A program made the translations under genes and the position numbers. From Microthyrium microscopicum (Eukaryota > Ascomycota > Dothideomycetes > Microthyriales > Microthyriaceae): a stretch of DNA of 64,000 nucleotides. The notes under the pieces were generated by a model, which saw only the letters and a program-made list of their open reading frames with translations, ran no database searches and was not told the origin of the DNA. Where the stretch lies: assembly GCA_010405405.1 (NCBI GenBank), contig MU004232.1, positions 701,481 through 765,480 of the forward strand, given 5' to 3'. The first letter of the stretch is position 1; each line of letters opens with the position of its first letter. This document shows, piece by piece, positions 43,943-56,176 of this stretch.

Positions 43943-46546
43943 GGTGACAGTAAAATGGCGGAGTGTATGATCGATGCGATCGGTAAGGACGGTATCAGTA
44001 CAATTTCAGGGCCTGCTGAGCGCTATAAAATGCGAAAAGGGAATAAATCTAGTATCACCAAGTCAGTCGTTATTCTCGTCCGGCGGCTAAGCGGTGTAGA
44101 AGATCAACTCACATAGTGCCCGCACTTGTAGTTGAACGCGAAAAGGCGATTGATGCGTCCCACAGCGTGTAAAAGGTCAGGCAATAAGAGCAGACCTGCG
44201 GCTCAGCAATAACAAGAAGTGAATGCAAAGAGAAACCCCTAGAAAGAGAGAGGGAAAATGTTTCTTGAGCGGGAAGGGCAGGATGAATGCAAAGGTAAAA
44301 GGAAGCGCTGGAGTTGGTGCAGTTGGCGGCCAGAAAGGGGTAAGGCGGGTACGCGCAGCGCGGGATGATGAACAGTGGAGTCTTGGGAGCGAGAGAGATG
44401 GCTGGCAAGGGACCAACAAATGCTTCGAGGAATCGAAACAAGTGCCAATTACAGTAAGATCAGGTCACAGTGGTATTAAATCTGGAGTAATAATATGAAC
44501 AAGGCCCAGGACATGCTCAGGCCCAGCGTGGCCAGGTACCAAATCTCCAGCGGCTGGCGTGCGACGATGCAGAGGCGAACAAGTAGGCGAAAACACCAGG
44601 ACTGAAGGACAGAGGGGAGAAAGGAAAACGCAATGCCTGTTTGGGATTTGGTTGCTCCTTGATGCTCCATGCCTGTCGCAGGTCTGTCTCAAGGTAGTCC
44701 ATCTCTCCAATCAGCGGACACAATCGACCAAGAACACGCGAAATGGCAGGTGTTGAGGCTGAAGCTAGACCAGTCATGTTCAACTGTTTGGACAGCCTGC
44801 AGCACTCCAGAGAAATCCAGGAACAAATCTTTGAGTTGTCGACCAGTTCAATTCAAGAATTGGTAAAACAACATTTAACTGCCGAGTTCTCCGTTGGCCG
44901 AGTGCAATATCTTTCCAAGTCTTTCAATGAACAAAGACATCAGTTTCGCCGTAGAAGGGAAGAAAATGTAGTCTTCAAACACATCTTTTGCCCTTCACAG
45001 TGCTCGATATGCAGAACTTGAATGCATGTCCCAAGCAGTACATAAAAATCACCTTGTATGCCTAGAGACCCAAGTATATGGGTACAAGAGTATGATGTGA
45101 CGGGACGAGCGATATGAAGGAGCTGCAGGCCTTGATCCGGACCTCATTTTATTCAACCTGTTATCTGTCAAACGTGACAGGAACCCCACATCCAAAAGCC
45201 ATTAAATGTCACTTTGATAGTTGTGGGGTGTGTCAGTGTGGATAGTCCATATCTGTTGCAGAAGGACTCGTCACTGCTCTGACCTTATAAGGTACAAGGC
45301 ATGACAGGTAGCAAAGGAATCAATGTCAAGGGCGTCCAAGCCTTGCTGATCGTCCACTGATCGCATGGAAGCTCAAGATATGTACTCAAAGCTGCCAGGG
45401 GATGTTCGCTTCGACATTGGGCGTATGGTGTCGACCATCTTCCACCATCAGTGCCATCAAGGACGCAAGTAATACGTCCAATTTTTGTTCTCGTCCGGCT
45501 GGATCAAGGACCGTACAAGAGATATTGCATAAGCTGTTCAAGTGGATCGATCACGAAACAGGGCATATCCAAGAGTGTTGGTGTTGAGGGGTACGGACAT
45601 TGAATCTAGACCTTCTTTCAATCTTGTCAGACCTGTCAAATCGAGCACTGGTACACTGGTCCAATAGATGCTCTTGAATGGGCTTGCGAGAGCCGTTGAT
45701 GGTGAATCTGGGGTTGATCCTTCGAGATTGGAACCAGCTGCAAAAGCCATTTCGACCCGCACAAATCCGCCAACCTCGGCTAGTGCCCCGTTATCGATAG
45801 CGAAATCGCAGAATAATTTTTTGGTCACACTTTATTTCACATCGTACGTTGTTGAGAAGAAGCTCCGACGATCTGCTGACCTCTTCATCGATATTCCTTG
45901 GTATTGTCGGTGAGAAAAACAATACTGTACCCCTCTCGATTGCCTACTATTGTCTTTTCAAGTCAGCCAACAGTTTCGTGGTATTCTGCGATAACACAAC
46001 AAGTCGGTCTGCAAGCGGCCATCGTACATGATCACCAAACAGCAAATCAACAACAACAGTTTGCAAAAACAACTGCCAACTCATTGATTCTGTCATCTAG
46101 ACATCCGTGCCCTTGCGTATGACCTCTGATCGTTTGGTGTTGAACAATCCCAGTTACGACCTCGGACGAATCTGATTTGGCAGCGCATACGGAGCATCGG
46201 TACTAAGGGTCGAGTCCAGACGTAGGTTTAGCCCGCCCGCAGATTTTGAAGCTGCAACAACCTTGAACCACGCCTCCAGAAAGTATAAGGTATAGCCCAT
46301 TTGCTGTTCGACCCTCAAAGGCCACAGTTATACAAGCACACAACTGCAGCAGAGCGAAAACTACATACAAGTTGGATCCAACATCCTCCTTCTTCCTCTT
46401 GCTTGCACCTTCTCATCCGTGATACACCCCACCTTGGACCAAACAGCAAACTCCTACCAAACATCGATTTGGAAAAATTCAACCTCCAGGAGCACCTATT
46501 ATTTGGATACTAGTATCTTCCAACTCACCAAGAGCATTTGTCAAAG
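43943..46546. other. Gene-poor interval between nox and emg1
   Basis: About 2.6 kb. The nox side is a probable promoter and leader. Overlapping small frames (44109-44783 minus, 45538-45828 minus) have no recognisable product. A CT- and CAACA-rich leader precedes emg1 (46380-46546). Confidence 0.45.
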
Positions 46547-47578
46547 ATGGACACTCAAACCACCACAAAGCTCGGGTCTACCTCGGCCGCCACTACCAAC
46601 GGTGTCGAAAATAATAAAAAGCGGTCCAGCATGCAATCGCGCGCTGATGAGGCTCACGCCCGCCGACCCATCGCTGCCCGAGCAATTTTGCGAGAGCGCA
46701 AGAGGACCAGTCAGTCGCCAAAACAAATTTCTCTTGGTCCAACACCATGAGTACTGACGGTCCGCTTTCTTCCCCTGTAGGAACCCAATCCCTCCCTCCT
46801 CCGCAACTGCCGCAACTTGTTGCTGAGCAGCATGCCACCATCGCCGCAAACGATCGCGACACTCAGCGTCTTGTCGTTGTGCTGTCAAACGCGAGTCTCG
46901 AGACATATCGCGCGCACGCGTGGGGTGGACGAAATGGCGCGAGCCGTGATGAGAAGTATTCGCTGTTGAATAGTGATGAGCATATTGGCATTATGCGCAA
47001 GATGGGTCGCGATATTAGTGAGGCGCGGCCAGATATTACGCATCAGGTTTGAAAAAACTACTCTCCCAGTGCGCGCGCAAAAGCTTATAATGATACACCA
47101 GTGCCTTCTTACCCTCCTCGATTCTCCCGTCAACAAAGCCGGCAAACTCCAAATCTACATCCATACCGCCAAAAACGTCCTCATCGAAGTCAACCCAACT
47201 GTCCGCCTACCACGAACCTTCAAGCGTTTCGCTGGTCTTATGGTCCAACTGCTACAACGCTATCACATCCGATCCAACGAGTCCAACGAGCCACTCCTCC
47301 GCATCATCAAGAATCCCATCACCGAACACCTACCACCCAACTGCCGCAAAGTCACACTCAGTTTCGAAGGTCCCGTCGTGCGCGTTAAGGACTATATCCA
47401 AACGTTGGGACCTAAGGAAAGCATCTGCGTGTTCATTGGCGCAATGGCCAAGGGCAAGGATGACTTTGCAGACTTGTACAAGGACGATACGATCAGTATC
47501 AGCAATTACAGTCTGTCGGCTAGTGTAGCGTGTAGCAAGTTCTGTCATGCGGCGGAGGATATTTGGAGCATCATATAG
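46547..47578 (+). CDS. emg1: rRNA pseudouridine N1-methyltransferase Emg1/Nep1
   Basis: SPOUT-class enzyme that methylates the hypermodified pseudouridine of 18S rRNA (yeast position 1191) and is essential for 40S biogenesis. Exons 46547-46709, 46781-47046 and 47102-47578 (introns of 71 and 55 nt) give 301 aa. After a polar, basic N-terminus the conserved domain runs [34 protein letters not shown] and [18 protein letters not shown]. It continues with [33 protein letters not shown] and the knot region [18 protein letters not shown]. The start MDTQTTTK follows a CT-rich leader. Length is slightly above yeast Nep1 because of the N-terminal tail. Confidence 0.95.
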
Positions 47579-50264
47579 ATGCCTGAAGTAGGACAAGTTC
47601 AGGTCGCTGAGCAGTCGGTAATAGCTCGCTGGGTATATAAAAGTGTATCAGGAACTACGCTAGTTCACTGTAGTGCGAGCTTTATGAATAAACAATAAAT
47701 TCATATCCATCAGGCTCTCTTTGCAAAAGTATCGTGAAATATGCTATACTGGAAGTGCATTTCTCTTTGTCTGAACATGTGATAGATGAACACTGCCATG
47801 ATCAAATCAGCATTGGTCCAACTATCGCTACTAACAACTCTACCACTGAAATTGATTCCAGACTATATTGTCGATAAACAAGAAGCTTACGGCCAACGAA
47901 GTTGCAAAGTTTTCTTATAGCATGCACAACAAGTTTAAACAAATCGAACTAGCATCAGCTCAATCTTCCTGTGGAACCAAAGTGCTTTTTTAAGACATGT
48001 ACTCTGCTTTAATGGCCCAATAGAAACATCCTTGATGACATAACGTTGCATTGCCTCTGATCAACCCGGGGCACCAACCTACAAACCAGGATATCTTAAC
48101 ATGCTCATGATAGGGGTGCATAAACTCTACATCATGTCGACGTAGAGTCGATCCACTATCTCTACATGCAGAATTTAGTAGCAGCAGTAATGCAAAAGTG
48201 CAAAGTAGTTCTTCCATGGAACGTCGATTCTCGATTAACAAACACTGAATCATCTCTACAGGTACTATCTCTTACTTGATCACCTGTATATCCGGGAGAG
48301 CTTACCTCATTGTAAATCTTCTCACCAGCCTCTCAACTCAATGTCCAATTGTGAAAAGGTAGCTAGATACATACCAGGTACCACAGTCCCCTACCTGATA
48401 GTACAAATATGCTAGGAAGTGTCTGCTATAACTACTGCGGACCTCGGGAATATATTCCGAGCGAATGGGTGGCCCTGTAAAACCGCGCCAGGCTGGCGGT
48501 ATTATTCGTTACTGCCAGCGAAGGTAAAAGGGTCGAAAAGTCTTCGATACGATTGACTTGGACTGTTGATATTGATATTAGCCATCTTATAACATGGTAT
48601 CAGTGAATTGCACATTGCTATCATCGCTAAAACCTCACATGCCTTCAAATCCTCAAAATAGTTGGTGGAGGCGCATCTTCCCCTCTTTCAAATGTTTCGA
48701 ATCTTCGTGACAGCATCGGCTCGAGTTCGCGAGGTGTTTAGACATGGGCGGAGATTGAGCAAATTATGCAAGATCAATGATATCAGATAGATGTTGACGT
48801 ATCAGTTCATGTCGAGATATTGTCCTGGTTTGGAAAGTGTAGATCCTCAAGCTTGATGCTTTCAAAAGCAAATCATATATGAGGATGATCGTGAATCGTA
48901 AGATTGTTCAGCCTGTACTGAGAAGCCCCTCAGATCTCCCACCACAACGGCTTTTGATGCATGGCTATCTGGTAAGCACAGGCATGTCTAACAAACGAGA
49001 AGACTCTGTGCCCTGACATTGTGCAGGGCTGCAGAGATACTCATTTTCACGAGCTTTCTAACGAGTCCTGAAAATTGTGGGAGAAATGCTGAGAGCTTCA
49101 CGAAGCAATGTGGAAAGTACTGAAGCTCTCACATTCCAGGTCTATCCAGGACAAGATATGGAAATAATATCAAACAAATGAGTGGATGAGAGCTCAAGGT
49201 CCAACTGCCGTCCTGCAAAGAATTAACCTTTAAGCATGTGCATGTGGTTGCACAACAAGCCGTTGGACTTGGTTGTTGAAAAGCAAGATCGAATTGCTTT
49301 TTATGTGCTTTGACAAGGAACCACCTGCAGATGGCGATTCAACCATGCCCCACAACGCTTGGTAGATGCCCGCCACTGCTGTCATGCTGCATCTGGCTTT
49401 GCAGCGCTCACCCAGGGCCTCAGGCACTGGTTCAAGCTTTGGAGGTTGGTATGGAATGGTTGATGCTTCATCATTGTGGATGTTGTGACTCGTGAGGGTG
49501 TCGTGGGGAGCACGCGAGCGGTTGCTGGCGGGCGGACACGCGGGTCCTGCCATGAAAGCCGTCTGACCAACGAGTATTTCCATCCAATAAAATCGAGCAG
49601 ACCATTCTTTGTCCGTCACTCTAGTGAAGATGGGTCCCGGGAGAAATTCTGACGGTTGATAGCTCTAGTCTCTACGCTTGAGGTTGCAAGAACGTAAGAG
49701 TTTTTCTGGGTGATGAACAGGCCAACCCGGCATAAATATGGGCTAGCAACACCTTCGAAGCATAAAACTCGAGAAATAGCTTTGATAACGAGCAAGGCTG
49801 CCCTGGACTTTTGGGGGCAATTGGCCAATGATATGGATTGGGTCGTTCATCCGCCAGCCCGGGACCCCAAGGCTGTGGAACTAATTGATCGGGGATTTTT
49901 AGCTCTTCCAAGTGCCTGAAAAGCAATGGTAAAGATTCTTTCAGCGACTCAAGAGGCGAAAAATGAACGCCTCTTGCACGCAAGTTGCAGCTAACGACGT
50001 GCCGTGTTGTGGGCCACCACAACGGGCGAGAAAGCTAGTCCAAATGCTACATGGCGTCCTGCGAAGATAATAGTTTGTGGGACGAAAAGCCTCTGATCGT
50101 TCTCATATAGACCTGGGAGCTTCTGCTTCGGAGACTCGGTCGCATTTTTGTCGTACACATTCTAACCTCCTTCATTCACCTGTATTCCTTTCTTTCTTTT
50201 CTCGTCACGTCTGTTCTGCAAGATCAATCCAACTGTTCCAAGTTGATACTGCAGTTCAGTCAAG
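47579..50264. other. Longest gene-poor interval, 2.7 kb
   Basis: No supported gene. Minus-strand frames at 49619-49230 and 50022-49672 are composition-neutral, motif-free and without splice partners. The stretch may hold decayed sequence, but no element ends were found. Confidence 0.45.
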
Positions 50265-52043
50265 ATGGACAACTCCGAGCTATTCAAACATGAAGGATCC
50301 GATCACCATCATGTCAAAAACGAGACTGAATCCCGGTCATCGGATTTCGAGGAGGGCGCGGGTGGTGTAGATGCTACAGATATGTATCGTATGGGCAAAG
50401 AACAACAATTCAGAGTACGTTGACGCGCTGTCAATCGCGATATCTCATGTTCAAAGAACTAACTTTACTAGCGTATATTTCGCGTCTCTACAATGATGTT
50501 CTTCACATCAATGGTTCAGTCAACATGGGAAATTATATTAATGTATGCGCTGCCAACATGCCAATTGCACATTCACTAACGACTACAGTGCCCCAATTGG
50601 AGGTATAATCAATGGTGGTCTTGCCGGTCTCTTTTGGAGTTACATCTGGACTTTTGTCGGCTTCGTTTTCATCGTATTGTCACTAGCTGAGATGGCCAGT
50701 ATGGCCCCGACGAGCGGAGGACAGTATCATTGGGTGTCTGAATTCGCGCCGCGCAGACAACAACGCTTCCTCAGTTACATGTCTGGATGGATGGCCACTC
50801 TTTCATGGCAAGCTGGTTCCGCTGGAGGATCTTTCCTTATCGGAACGCTTATCCAAGGCTGCTTGACTGCATATAAACCAACCTACATTGCTGAACGATG
50901 GCAGGGAACGCTTTTCGTTTTCGCAGTGGCCGCGCTCGAAGGCTTTGTGAACATTCTGCTCGTCAATTGGCTTCCATGGCTCCAAACTGTCATGATCTTC
51001 CCTCACGGACTCGGTTGGATCGCTGTCATTGGATTCTTAGTGGCTCTTTCTCCAAAGGCTTCCGCTCATGATGTGTTCTTGAACTTTACCAGCAACGGCG
51101 GATGGGAACCCATTGGATTGAGTCTCATGGTTGGACAAATCACTTCGGTTTACTTCATGATCTTGTCCGATTCCGCTGCCCATCTTGCGGAAGAAGTCAA
51201 GACAGCTTCTCGAGCAGTTCCACAGGCTATGATCTGGAGTTTCTTTTCCAACATGTTGGTAGGATTCTTCATTCTAATCACTTTCATTTTCTGTATGCCA
51301 GACATCAACTCGATCCTCGATCCAACAATCAACCCATCTGGCTCCGCCCTCCTTTACGTCTTTCAAAAAGCGTCATACTGGGGCGCTATTCCATTACTGG
51401 TCATCATACTTCTCGTCATGATTACTGGTATCATCGATTCCAACGCGTCTACATCCCGTCAAACCTTCGCCTTTGCCCGTGACGGCGGTCTCCCATTCAA
51501 GAGATTCCTAGCCAAAGTCACCAAGGTACGCTAATTTCCATCTCACGTTTTATAAATACACTAACTCCTCCACAGAGCCCAGGCGGCACCCCCGTCCCCA
51601 TGAACTCCATTATCGTAACCTGTATCATAAGCTGCCTCCTCTCTCTCATCAACATCGGCTCCAGCGTCGCCTTCAACGCCATAATCTCCCTCCAACTCAT
51701 GGCCCTAATGGCCACCTACTCCATCTCCATTGGCTGCGTTCTCTGGCAACGAACCGTCAACGGAGGCGCACATCTCCCATATGCTCGCTGGTCACTTGGC
51801 TCATTCGGCACACCTGTCAATGCCATCGCATTTGTGTACAGCATATTCATTTTCTTCTGGACTGGTTGGCCTGGCGCTGCGGATCCTACGTTGCAGACTT
51901 TCAACTGGTCACCTGTCATGTTTGGCGGTGTGCTGATTCTTTCGCTGGTGTATTATGTGATATATGGCCGCACGCATTATAAGGGACCTGTCGTATTGGT
52001 CAGGTCCGGCGCTGGCGTTTCTCATAGTGGTGGCAGCTTTTGA
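50265..52043 (+). CDS. APC-family amino-acid/GABA/choline permease
   Basis: Plasma-membrane transporter of the amino acid/choline transporter branch (relatives include yeast Hnm1, Uga4 and Bio5). Four exons: 50265-50414, 50472-50542, 50589-51525 and 51576-52043, giving 541 aa. A hydrophilic N-terminus of about 60 residues precedes FRVSTMMFFTSMVQSTWE and about 12 hydrophobic helices. Signature blocks: GGLAGLFWSYIWTFVGF, SLAEMASMAPTSGGQYHWVS and SDSAAHLAEEVKTASRAVP, the conserved cytoplasmic loop. DSNASTSRQTFAFARDGGLPF is also typical. The substrate cannot be told from sequence alone. The next gene (LysM) is convergent, 305 bases away, and AATAAA-like sequence near 52160 probably ends this transcript. 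Confidence 0.9.
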
Positions 52044-52348
52044 AGATTCTTACGCGGAAGGGGATCTCTCTTACCATCTGGCGCGGGCCTGAGTATTACG
52101 ACAGCATATGCGTATTGGTTCCATATCTGAGCCCTCACGGGCCGAGTGCTATAATTATAGAAATAAAAACAAAAAGTTTAAAATGATAATATGCAAATTC
52201 CCGTCACAAACTACGAAATCCGGAAGAAGCTGGACCGTAATAAGTACAAAGGTTGTTTTAACATTCTATGCCGACCTCTTCTACTCTCTATTGACTACTA
52301 GTACCCTACCTTCTCACCCATCCATCAATCTCCCCATTGATTAGATAT

Positions 52349-52734
52349 CTATCCAACTCTAGCAGCACCAGTGCAGACAAGGTCACCAACGTTAAGGTTA
52401 GGATAGGTCTGGTACTTATCACTAGAAAACGAGTTAGCATACCGCCCAGTATGAAATATAAAAAACTTACGGGTTCAATCCAATGAGTGGCTTTCCACTG
52501 GTAGGATTGCCAGTGTTCTGGGCAATGCTGTAGTAAGTATCACCACTTTCAACTTCCCAGTAGCTATTGCCTATTCTTGGTATTAGCGCGCTTCCTTCTC
52601 AGGAGAAGTCCATGTTACTTACAAGGCATGACGCCTGGTCGGTTTGGACCGTCAGGGAGGTTTCCAATGGATCCAGCGGAGGCCATTCCGATAAGGGCAG
52701 CAACAGCTGCAGCGGCACAGACGTAAGACTTCAT
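52349..52734 (-). CDS. Small secreted single-LysM protein (effector-like)
   Basis: Three short exons (52734-52623, 52570-52471 and 52421-52349; introns of 52 and 49 nt) give only 94 aa, so no single open frame reveals the gene. Residues 1-20 are a clear signal peptide (MKSYVCAAAAVAALIGMASA). The mature protein is a single LysM module with YWEVESGDTYYSIAQNTG, PLIGLNP, PNLNVGDLVCTG. Cys38 and the late Cys probably form a disulphide. LysM proteins bind chitin or peptidoglycan; secreted fungal ones shield hyphae or sequester chitin fragments from host immunity. This is inferred from the family. Stop at 52349-52351. Confidence 0.87.
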
Positions 52735-53549
52735 TTTGATGGATTTATGTAAGAATTGATACGGTTTTGAGGTCGCGATGTGTAGTCTTGAATTCGTGGG
52801 TGCGGTTGTGGATGTAATTAAAGATATCGAGGATGGCCTAGATTAGCCTGTCTCTTTGATAGAGCGTCTTTGATTGGGAGAATGGTCGTTTCCGGATATG
52901 GCCTGGTAAGGTATTTTTGAAAGAGGTTGTGATTGTGAATATTCAATGGCAAGTAGAACAAAGAACTTTCGCTTCAAACTGCAAGAACCCTCCGTACATC
53001 TAAGACGGCGGCCGATTTATTTGGTGATGGACGTAGTAACCCTGCTTGATGTTGTGTCTCTGAAAGAGATTCATGCGGCTTTCATGGTCTTAATGACATC
53101 TCTTACGGTTCTTCCTTAGTCACTGACCATGTATCACGATTGGATAACAAAGAACTGGCACAGATCATGCTATCATTCTTTGTTCCTGGAGCGTACTTCT
53201 AGCAGGTAGCCAAAGCTAACACGACCAGTGAGACAATTGGAGCACTAGGAACACACTTGTGCGTCAAATGGCAGCTCACATGCTCGAGAAGAAGGATCAG
53301 TATTGAGAAGATAACAAAGCGGTTCCACCTGTTGCTAGGCAGACTTCGAATTTGACATTAAGAGTAGTAAAGGAGTGTTTCTAAAGATCAAAAGTACAAC
53401 TTCAACTGCCACCCATCAAATGTCCACACTTTACAATTCCATCCAAGCAATATAGCCAAACATGAAGAAACTTGTCCTTCGCTGACTCAAATTAGTCACT
53501 TCGCTGCAATGATGATGGATCCAAGTTGATATGAGAGGTCATAGAACGA
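52735..53549. other. Promoter and intergenic region upstream of the LysM gene
   Basis: About 800 bases, no gene seen. It serves as the LysM promoter on the left. The right edge is the 3' side of the next minus-strand gene. Confidence 0.45.
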
Positions 53550-54041
53550 TCAATACTTTGCATGGCACGAGACGGTACTCTTGACTGCCGTGCTAGTCTT
53601 TACCACGCTTGTGACAATAGGGCAAGTTGTAATAGAAACGCTCGTGCCGACGATAGTACTTTTTGTGGTCTCAGTGCAGGTCTTGGTATAAGGAACGTCA
53701 ATAGTGGTGACTGAGGTACCAGTGACCCAGTTGGTGATGACCGAAGATGAAGATGTAGTCAAGGTCTTGGTGCTCTTGGAGCTCCCGGTTGTGAGCTTGG
53801 TATAGGTGGATGTGACAGTATCGGTGACTGGGACACCGATATATTCGGTCGAGTAGGTAGTAGTCGGAATCGTGTAAAGAGAGGTGGTGGTAGTGTATGA
53901 GGTCTTGCATGTGGAGGAGGGCGGTGTTGGGGGGTAGTAGTCGGGCGGCGGTGGAGGTCCATAGTTGGCATTTGCTTCGTCAGGAAGGGCGACGGCTGCT
54001 GCAGTAGCTGCTAGCAAGACGATGCTGATGATGGTCTTCAT
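53550..54041 (-). CDS. Thr/Ser-rich secreted protein
   Basis: 163 aa, single exon. Start chosen at MKTIISIVLLAATAAAVALP, a good signal peptide; the upstream in-frame Met at 54161 would bury it. A proline-tyrosine stretch (YGPPPPPDYYPPTPP) is followed by about 115 residues dominated by Thr, Ser and Val, with repeated TST/TTTY segments and four spaced Cys (STCKTS, TKTCTE, TTCPIV and SCHAKY). A heavily O-glycosylated surface or extracellular protein is likely. No GPI signal is visible at the C-terminus. The family is not recognised. Confidence 0.75.
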   Translation of the reverse strand: MKTIISIVLLAATAAAVALPDEANANYGPPPPPDYYPPTPPSSTCKTSYTTTTSLYTIPTTTYSTEYIGVPVTDTVTSTYTKLTTGSSKSTKTLTTSSSSVITNWVTGTSVTTIDVPYTKTCTETTKSTIVGTSVSITTCPIVTSVVKTSTAVKSTVSCHAKY

Positions 54042-56176
54042 AGCTGTGGCGTTTTGGCAAAGCGAACGAGTGATGCGTAGAAATGTCTGATTTTTGACAA
54101 AGATGTCTGACGTTGGTAAGCCTGTGAAATTCGAGTGCTGAATATCTGAGATTTCTGTCAAGACTCGTACTCCTTCTTATATGCTTTACAAACCGGGACA
54201 TCGTGTCATGTATGCGGTTGAATATGGTTAGAAGTGGCTTCGTTGTCGCCGATTACTTCGCTCTGATAGTCACGATGTCTACTACCGGCGGAGTGAAGAC
54301 CGACGGGAGCGTTGCCTTGGTCACCGCTCTAGCCGGATAACCAATACTTTCTGCGCCGATCAACCATATGTCCTGGAATAATTGATTGAGGCCATCCGGT
54401 CAGATTGCAATGGTATGACGGGGGCCGCAACGTGGTCAAGGTCTTCCAATTGACGGATATCGGCATGGAAGCTCTTGCTTATTTTGGGAAGGTCTTCAAT
54501 GTGATGAGGTCCCAGCATTGGAGAAACAGGACGCTGTAGAATCCTATGCTAAGAGAGTCCACACCGCCCGCAAGCTCGGGCGATATTGTAGCCGTCAGGT
54601 GTACCTGCTGAAGTCCTTGACGGCTGCGTGCATATATTCAGGAACACAGACGGCAGGGCACCGAATCGCAAAAGTTGCTTTCCTGTGCTGCTAGTTTGTA
54701 CATGCTGCAACATTGAGTGTGTTGGTTCCGGTCAATGCTACGTCGTCAAGTCTGTGATGATGAACATACCAATTGAAGGTCCAACATGTGTTGATTTAGA
54801 GTGTGAAGATATCACAAGTCACTTAGCACAACGTGAGGATCACTGGTCCACAGCCTATTGTTGCATTGACCTCGAACGCCTTAGCCTGGTGGGTCGATTC
54901 CTGCGGAAGTAGTCGTGAAACCAAAATGATGTTCATTCAATCCGTGGGTATACTGCTTTCTGCTGGGACAGGAGCCACCAGTAGCTTTGACGTGCTGTGA
55001 TGTTGCTGGAGCAAGAAATTTCTCAATAGATGGAGCTTCTTTCCTACAACCCCTTTAGATGATAAATTTACGAAAATATAACTACCTCGTCGAGAATTGG
55101 CCTAGTGAGCCAATCTAGCGGACGGCGGTTGCCGCGCGGTAGCAAATCAGACAAGGCAGTGGTCCCATGAGGTCGGTTTGATAGAAGAATAGTTGCTTCC
55201 CTGGGCCATAAACAGGTGACACAGCAGGAACTATATCCTGATCGTAGCGTAAGCTCTCCAGATTGATTTGATAACAGAAGGCTGTATCATTGGTTTCCTG
55301 AGGCCACTGAACCATTGAAACCTCAGCAACAAAATGGTAAGGAAAGGTAGCTTAGCCGTTCCAAACACCAATGGTGAGTATAGTTCTGGAAGGCGGAAAT
55401 CTTTTCTCAGCTAGAGCAAGTCGAACGATCCACTGTGTCACAGACAACGTGGTGTTACGCGGGGGCGTTGGAATTGTTTACACAGGATTCACTGGCAAGT
55501 TCGTATATATTGACAGGCGGTTGAGCTGTCTTGTCGGTCTTTGGAGGCTCAGGGCGAATAATCCAATGTGCCAACTATTGTCGGAAGTTGGATAGTCGTT
55601 GAAACATCCCGGGGTAATGAATGCTTGTGTCCTACGGCGAAGGTGTATCGTAGCAGTAAGTGCACGTGTCGATCGTATTATCTAGCCTTGTGTTACTTCT
55701 TCGGAAGCTGTCTGGGGTATCTCAGCCTCCTTTATTGACTACTGACGTTGACTGCTGGAGATCTGTAGGGCAACATGTCAGTGGTTATTGGTACCAGGGT
55801 ACAGACAATCCGCTATTGAATCATATCTGTGTGGTATAATTTCAATGCAGGCTCGCAAAACGCAGCGAATTGCTGGTTCATTGAAGGGCGACGGACTCTA
55901 TGTCTTAGAATCTGCCGTATTCTGTACCTGCTGCTTGTCAGAATGATAGTTGCTTTCTGTACCTGTCCGGGCAGAAGCAGTGAAACGACGTAATATTAAC
56001 TGCGAGCTCACTTGACGTTGTGGAAGCAGACAAGCTACCGGGGCATGCGTTGGCGAGGGCGAAGAATAGTCTGGAGGTTGGTAGCAAATACTGCATCAGA
56101 GATCGACGCAATTATGATATGTATTACAAGTGCGTGAATCATCTAGTCAGTCTTGTATTCATTGTTATAACTGACA
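54042..56176. other. Gene-poor interval, 2.1 kb
   Basis: Small plus-strand frames at 54628-54912 (Cys-containing) and 55371-55595 have no signal peptide, splice partners or known motif, so they are not called. Nothing else recognised. Confidence 0.4.

Noticed and set aside
49230-50022. Minus-strand frames of 116-129 codons in the 2.7-kb gap
   Set aside because: No domain, signal peptide or splice continuity, and they overlap frames on the other strand.
54628-54912. Cys-containing small frame as a secreted effector
   Set aside because: No signal peptide at the Met and no splice evidence. The hydrophobic stretch is internal and weak.
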